Assembly (NCBI GenBank): GCA_017512145.1
Contig: JAFWHB010000028.1
Span: 1 to 64,000, forward strand
DNA length: 64,000 nt
Direction: 5' to 3'
DNA from: Mogibacterium sp.
GTDB taxonomy: Bacteria > Bacillota > Clostridia > Peptostreptococcales > Anaerovoracaceae
The position numbers and the translations under genes are program-made. This document shows, one piece after another, positions 60,283 to 64,000 of this stretch. Position 1 is the first letter of the stretch. The number at the start of each line of letters is the position of its first letter. The notes beneath the pieces were generated by a model that worked only from the letters and a program-made list of their open reading frames with translations, ran no database searches and was not told where the DNA came from.

Positions 60283-62202
60283 GTGTTCGTAATCGAGGAA
60301 GAACTGGCCAAACTCCCCAAGACGCCGGGAGTATATATGCATAAGGACAGCCTGGGAGAAGTCATTTACGTAGGCAAAGCGATCAATCTCAGGAACAGAG
60401 TAAGGTCGTATTTCCGTAAGACCTCACAGGCTGACCCTAAAGTAAGAGCTATGGTCCCCAATATCGCAGAGTTTGAATATATAAGCTGTGCGACGGAGAT
60501 GGAAGCTCTTGTTTTGGAATGCAACCTTATTAAGAAATATAAGCCGAGATACAACATTCTTCTCAAGGACGACAAGTCGTATCCTTTCATTGAAGTAACG
60601 ACCACCGAGCAGTACCCGAGAGTTTTCAGCACAAGAAGACTTCTCAGAGACGGGAACAGATACTTTGGCCCATATACAGACGGAACGGCCGTAAGGCGCA
60701 TACTCAAGATGATAGACGAGCGCTATCCTCTCAAGAAGTGCAGGCAGCAGGAATTCAGACCGGGAGTCAGACCATGCCTGAATTACTTTATCGGCAAATG
60801 CCAGGGTGTTTGCATCGGCAAGGCGGACCGGGAGGCATACACTGCCATGATCGATGAGATACTCGATATCCTGACCGGTCATGACACCAAGGTCATCGCT
60901 GCTCTAGAGAAGAAGATGTACGAAGCATCTGAGAATCTTGAATATGAAGAGGCTGCCAAGCTGAGAGACTATATCAGGTCTCTGAGGGCGCTAGGGGAGA
61001 CTCAGAGAGCGTCGATGGTCAGAGACAGGGATATCGATGTTCTGATACCTGTTCTGACACAGCAGACCAGGGTTGTTGCTCAGTACAAGGTCAGAGACGG
61101 CAAGATGATAGGCCGCGAGATCACATATATAAGGGAAGAAGCTTCGACAGACGGAGAGGCAAGCGCTGCAGACATCCTTTCATCATTTATAAAGCAGCAT
61201 TATCCGGAGCTTGCTATTCTGCCTCGTGAGATCGTCCTTCCTGTACATATAGAAGATGAGGCGCTGCTTGAGGGCTTCCTCGATACCATCAATAATGCCA
61301 ATGCTGAGGGCAAGACCGATATAAGTCACAAGACAAGGATTATTGTCCCGGAGAGAGGTGAGAAGAGGGCTCTTCTCAGGATGGCGTCAGAAGACTCTGT
61401 AGAGCTGGTTAAATCTCTCGATGAGAGAGCTGAGCGCGAGCGCGAGAGAAAGGATGCTCTCAGGAATGAGATAGCTGCGCTTATCACTTATGCTTCAGAG
61501 ATCAATGGCCAGGAGCCGATGCTGATCCCTGAAGACGATGACAGAGAATACAGGATAGAGGCTTACGATATCTCCAATTTCAACGGTCTTGATACAGTCG
61601 CCGGAATGGTAGTATACGAAGGACGAAGCCCGGTAAGGAACGATTACCGCAAGTTCAAGGTCAGAACTGCCGAAGGCGATGACTACGGAAGTCTGCGGGA
61701 GGTAATATACAGAAGACTCAAGAGAGCACGTAATGGTGATGAGGGCTTCAGCACATATCCGGATATCATGTTCATAGACGGTGGCCTCGGGCAGGTACAT
61801 GCAGTCAAGACTGTCGTGGATGCATTCCGGATCGCGATTCCTGTCGTAGGACTTGCAAAGGATGATGCTCACAGGACAAGAGCTGTTGTCTTCGAGGACG
61901 GAAGAGAGATAGATCTCAGAGACAACCGGCTGCTCTTCAGCTACTGCGGTACTATTCAGGAAGAAGTCCACAGATTTGCAATTACATACATGTCAGGTGT
62001 CAAAGGCAAGAAGATGATCCATTCGGTTCTCGAGGATATCCCGGGCATCGGACCAAAGAGAAGGGCAATGCTCCTTGCTAAGTTCGGCAGCATCGATGCG
62101 ATCAGGAAGGCAAGCTTCGAAGAACTCACATCTCTTGATGGGATGACAACTCAGGCGGCAGAGAATATTGCGGAATTCTTCGCAAACAGAGACAAGACTT
62201 GA
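60283..62202 (+). CDS. uvrC: UvrC excinuclease subunit
   Basis: A 639-residue protein of full UvrC length. The N-terminal GIY-YIG nuclease (TPGVYMHKDSLGEVIYVGKAINLRNRV) makes the 3' cut, a UvrB-binding UVR segment lies at about 200-235 (LEKKMYEASENLEYEEAAKLRD), the RNase H-like domain is at about 380-540 (AYDISNFNGLDTVAGMVVY, FIDGGLGQVHA) and two HhH motifs end the protein. It acts with UvrA and UvrB in nucleotide excision repair. It begins with GTG two bases after the preceding stop. Confidence 0.96.
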   Translation: MFVIEEELAKLPKTPGVYMHKDSLGEVIYVGKAINLRNRVRSYFRKTSQADPKVRAMVPNIAEFEYISCATEMEALVLECNLIKKYKPRYNILLKDDKSYPFIEVTTTEQYPRVFSTRRLLRDGNRYFGPYTDGTAVRRILKMIDERYPLKKCRQQEFRPGVRPCLNYFIGKCQGVCIGKADREAYTAMIDEILDILTGHDTKVIAALEKKMYEASENLEYEEAAKLRDYIRSLRALGETQRASMVRDRDIDVLIPVLTQQTRVVAQYKVRDGKMIGREITYIREEASTDGEASAADILSSFIKQHYPELAILPREIVLPVHIEDEALLEGFLDTINNANAEGKTDISHKTRIIVPERGEKRALLRMASEDSVELVKSLDERAERERERKDALRNEIAALITYASEINGQEPMLIPEDDDREYRIEAYDISNFNGLDTVAGMVVYEGRSPVRNDYRKFKVRTAEGDDYGSLREVIYRRLKRARNGDEGFSTYPDIMFIDGGLGQVHAVKTVVDAFRIAIPVVGLAKDDAHRTRAVVFEDGREIDLRDNRLLFSYCGTIQEEVHRFAITYMSGVKGKKMIHSVLEDIPGIGPKRRAMLLAKFGSIDAIRKASFEELTSLDGMTTQAAENIAEFFANRDKT

Positions 62203-62261
62203 TTAAATAATTCATCCGTGTTATATTGATTTAGCATTTTGCGCGAAAGGAGAATTTCAAC

Positions 62262-62552
62262 ATGGCAGAGGATATCAAGAACGTAAACGTCGAAGAAGAG
62301 GAAGAAGATATCATCACTCTTGAGTTCGATGATGACACAGCAGTTGATTGCTATGTAATGGGAACATTTGAACTTAATGACAAGGAATATATCGCACTCG
62401 CACCTGAAGATGGAACAGACGATGTTTATATCTATGGATACAAGCAGCTTGCTGATGACGAGTTCGAGATCCTTGAGATCGAGTCAGAGGAAGAGTTCGA
62501 CGCTGCAGCAGCAGAGTTCGATGCTATCATGGCAGAAGAAGACGAGAATTAA
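62262..62552 (+). CDS. DUF1292 family protein
   Basis: A 96-residue acidic cytoplasmic protein with the DUF1292 pattern ITLEFDDDTAVDCYVMGTF, DKEYIALAPEDGTDDVYIYGY and a C-terminal acidic tail. These occur widely in Firmicutes near uvrC or yrzL; function is unknown. GAAAGGAG lies before ATG. Confidence 0.88.
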   Translation: MAEDIKNVNVEEEEEDIITLEFDDDTAVDCYVMGTFELNDKEYIALAPEDGTDDVYIYGYKQLADDEFEILEIESEEEFDAAAAEFDAIMAEEDEN

Positions 62553-62575
62553 TTTAAATTTCTTCTGGTTTATAC

Positions 62576-62604
62576 TCGACATCGACTGAGTCATAGTGTA
62601 TAAT
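62576..62604 (+). promoter_or_regulatory. Promoter of tRNA-Leu
   Basis: TCGACA (62576-62581), a 17-base spacer and perfect TATAAT (62599-62604), 31 bases before the tRNA. Confidence 0.75.
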
Positions 62605-62635
62605 GATTGGCGTGCTGCAGAGCATGCCATGATAA

Positions 62636-62720
62636 GCGGATGTGGCGGAATTGGCAGACGCGCACGGTTCAGGTCCGTGTGAGTAACATCGTGAAGGTTC
62701 GAATCCTTTCATCCGCACCA
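62636..62720 (+). tRNA. tRNA-Leu (anticodon CAG), CCA encoded
   Basis: An 85-base class II tRNA. The acceptor stem GCGGATG (62636-62642) pairs with CATCCGC (62710-62716); the anticodon loop TTCAGGT carries CAG, reading CUG; there is a long variable arm, a T-arm with GGTTCGAATCC, and ACCA at the 3' end. An intrinsic terminator follows. Confidence 0.97.
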
Positions 62721-62728
62721 GTTTGAGG

Positions 62729-62762
62729 CTCCTGTACCTAAGAGGTACGGGAGTTTTTTTAT
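62729..62762 (+). terminator. Terminator of tRNA-Leu
   Basis: An 11-bp stem (62729-62739 with 62743-62753, one G-T) followed by at least seven T residues. Confidence 0.88.
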
Positions 62763-62870
62763 TACTTCTTCTGCATTAATATTTATACTGCGGTATAAAC
62801 CTTATGTAAAAAAACTTGACCAAATTTGCCAAAAATAATTGTTATACAACAATAAAAGAAGTAAAATAAG

Positions 62871-62890
62871 TTTGTGCTTATAAGCACAAA
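62871..62890. promoter_or_regulatory. Perfect 20-bp palindrome upstream of oppA
   Basis: TTTGTGCTTATAAGCACAAA (62871-62890) is exactly self-complementary and lies 34 bases before the start codon. A TTGACC-like -35 is seen at 62816-62821. It may be an operator or a 5'-UTR hairpin. Confidence 0.6.
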
Positions 62891-62924
62891 TCTGGTTTTT
62901 GGAAACTATTCTAAGGAGGATTTT

Positions 62925-64000
62925 ATGAAGAAGAGATTATTTGCTCTCGTAATGGTTGCTGCCATGATCATTGCTACTCTTGCAAGCTGCAGCACACCAG
63001 GCGGCGACAGCAGCTCTGACGGCGGTGAGAAGGTCTTCAAGTATGCTGTTAATACTGAGCCTACAACCTTCGACCCAAGCATGGCCAACAGCATCGGAGA
63101 CAACGAGATCCTGCATGCTAATACAGAGGGACTTACCCGTAACACTGGCGGTGAAGTAACTCCTGGTCTTGCAGAATCCTGGGACGTATCTGAGGATGGT
63201 ACTGTCTACACATTCCACCTGCGTGATGCTAACTGGAGTGATGGACAGCCTATCACAGCTCAGGACTTCGAGTACAGCTGGAAGAGACTCTGCGACCCTG
63301 CTACTGGATCACAGTACAGCTGGTATCCTGCTGATGCTCTCGGAATCAAGAATGCTGCAGCAGTAGCATATGATGGAGCACCTGTTGATGAGCTGGGCGT
63401 TAAGGCTATCGACGACAAGACATTCGAAGTTACTCTTGAGCAGCCTCTGGAAGTATTCCTTTCAGCAATCGGTATGATGGGCAACCTCGCACCTATTCGT
63501 CAGGATGTTGTTGAGCAGTATGGTAAGGAGTTCGCAGCCACAGCTGACAAGAACGTATACTCCGGACCGTTCATGCTGACTTCAACAGAGAACAACGTAT
63601 ATGTTTTCGAGAAGAACCCTGAGTTCTGGGATGCTGAGAACATCAAGCTCGACAGAGTAGAGCTCAACTACATTGAGAAGGCTGATACAGCACTTGCTAT
63701 GTATGAGAATGGCGAACTCGACTTCGTAAGACTTGACAACGCTGTTGTTGAGAACTACAAGGATCGTGATGATTACGGCATTTTCCTGAATGGTAATGTA
63801 GACTACTGCTACATCAATCCTGAAGCAACTGATGCTGCTGGCCATCCAGTATGGGGAAATCAGAACTTCAGACTTGCTCTGAACTATGCACTCAACAGAA
63901 CTGAGTACAACCAGCTGGCTAACAGCGGTCTGTACACACCGTACAATGCACTCTGCTTCCCTGGCCTGACAGGTAAGGGCGGCAAGACATATGGAGAGAC
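62925..64000 (+). CDS. oppA: Oligopeptide ABC transporter substrate-binding lipoprotein, partial
   Basis: An open frame of at least 358 codons running off the right edge. The start MKKRLFALVMVAAMI with lipobox LASC (Cys22) is a lipoprotein signal. The family 5 extracellular solute-binding features are the FKYAVNTEPTTFDPS strand, ILHANTEGLTRNT, GLAESWDVSEDGTVYTFHL and WSDGQPITAQDFEYSWKR. It captures peptides at the outer membrane face for import. AAGGAGG precedes ATG 62925. Oligopeptide binding is the usual role, but the exact peptide is not known. Confidence 0.92.
   Translation, partial: MKKRLFALVMVAAMIIATLASCSTPGGDSSSDGGEKVFKYAVNTEPTTFDPSMANSIGDNEILHANTEGLTRNTGGEVTPGLAESWDVSEDGTVYTFHLRDANWSDGQPITAQDFEYSWKRLCDPATGSQYSWYPADALGIKNAAAVAYDGAPVDELGVKAIDDKTFEVTLEQPLEVFLSAIGMMGNLAPIRQDVVEQYGKEFAATADKNVYSGPFMLTSTENNVYVFEKNPEFWDAENIKLDRVELNYIEKADTALAMYENGELDFVRLDNAVVENYKDRDDYGIFLNGNVDYCYINPEATDAAGHPVWGNQNFRLALNYALNRTEYNQLANSGLYTPYNALCFPGLTGKGGKTYGE

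Overview
This 64 kb window is a contiguous stretch of a bacterial chromosome. Several features point to a strictly anaerobic, low-to-mid-GC Gram-positive bacterium of class Clostridia. These are strong AGGAGG-type ribosome binding sites, AGA/AGG as the usual arginine codons, ECF-type vitamin transporters (BioY, ThiT), a SCIFF ranthipeptide locus, desulfoferrodoxin plus an FprA flavodiiron protein, a tyrosine phenol-lyase-like enzyme, and choline-binding-like YG repeats. A finer assignment (Lachnospiraceae or Anaerovoracaceae-like) cannot be made from the sequence alone. No phage, plasmid or insertion sequence was seen; most of the window is ordinary core genome.

Layout. 1-4.3 kb: the end of clpB, a DMT permease, a DUF4230 protein, a ClC antiporter and trmL. 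4.3-9.3 kb: two vitamin units on the minus strand. birA-bioY lies behind a perfect 10+10 inverted repeat that looks like a BirA box. thiT lies behind a TPP riboswitch with a hairpin over the Shine-Dalgarno. An RlhA-like U32 gene lies between them. 9.3-22 kb: mostly plus-strand housekeeping and unknown genes (HD and MBL hydrolases, esterase, HAD, Tex, PfkB kinase, a domain-inverted GH3), with an ArsP_2-type metal exporter on the minus strand. 22-28.6 kb: an aminotransferase/ATP-grasp fusion, ROK glucokinase, a DUF1295 protein, a ProX-type deacylase and a secreted YG-repeat protein. 28.6-31.8 kb: a tyrosine-rich leader peptide and terminator upstream of a tyrosine phenol-lyase-like gene whose last codons are frameshifted, then two thioesterases. 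32-34.8 kb: oxidative-stress genes and a His-rich CsoR-type repressor. 34.9-43.3 kb: glutaminase, LOG protein, a heterodimeric ABC exporter, phosphoglucomutase and an unknown membrane protein. 43.4-50.6 kb: a Usp protein, the SCIFF precursor and maturase, rdgB, YihY, a lipid kinase, an MBL hydrolase, mscL and three small genes. 50.6-55.4 kb: a DUF4914 P-loop protein and a GH2/galactokinase-like fusion. 55.4-55.9 kb: a noncoding island of palindromic repeats. 55.9-64 kb: divergent serA/serC, a DacF-like protein with degraded motifs, uvrC, a DUF1292 protein, tRNA-Leu(CAG) and the start of an oppA-like lipoprotein gene.

The items most worth following are four. (1) A SCIFF peptide in which both residues of the known thioether pair (Cys32, Thr37) are serine, beside an intact maturase. 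(2) A leader peptide with six consecutive Tyr codons and a terminator before a tyrosine-lyase-like gene. (3) A 440 bp intergenic island with at least three copies of a structured motif showing compensatory stem changes. (4) Two unusual fusions: PLP aminotransferase with ATP-grasp, and GH2 beta-galactosidase with a truncated galactokinase.
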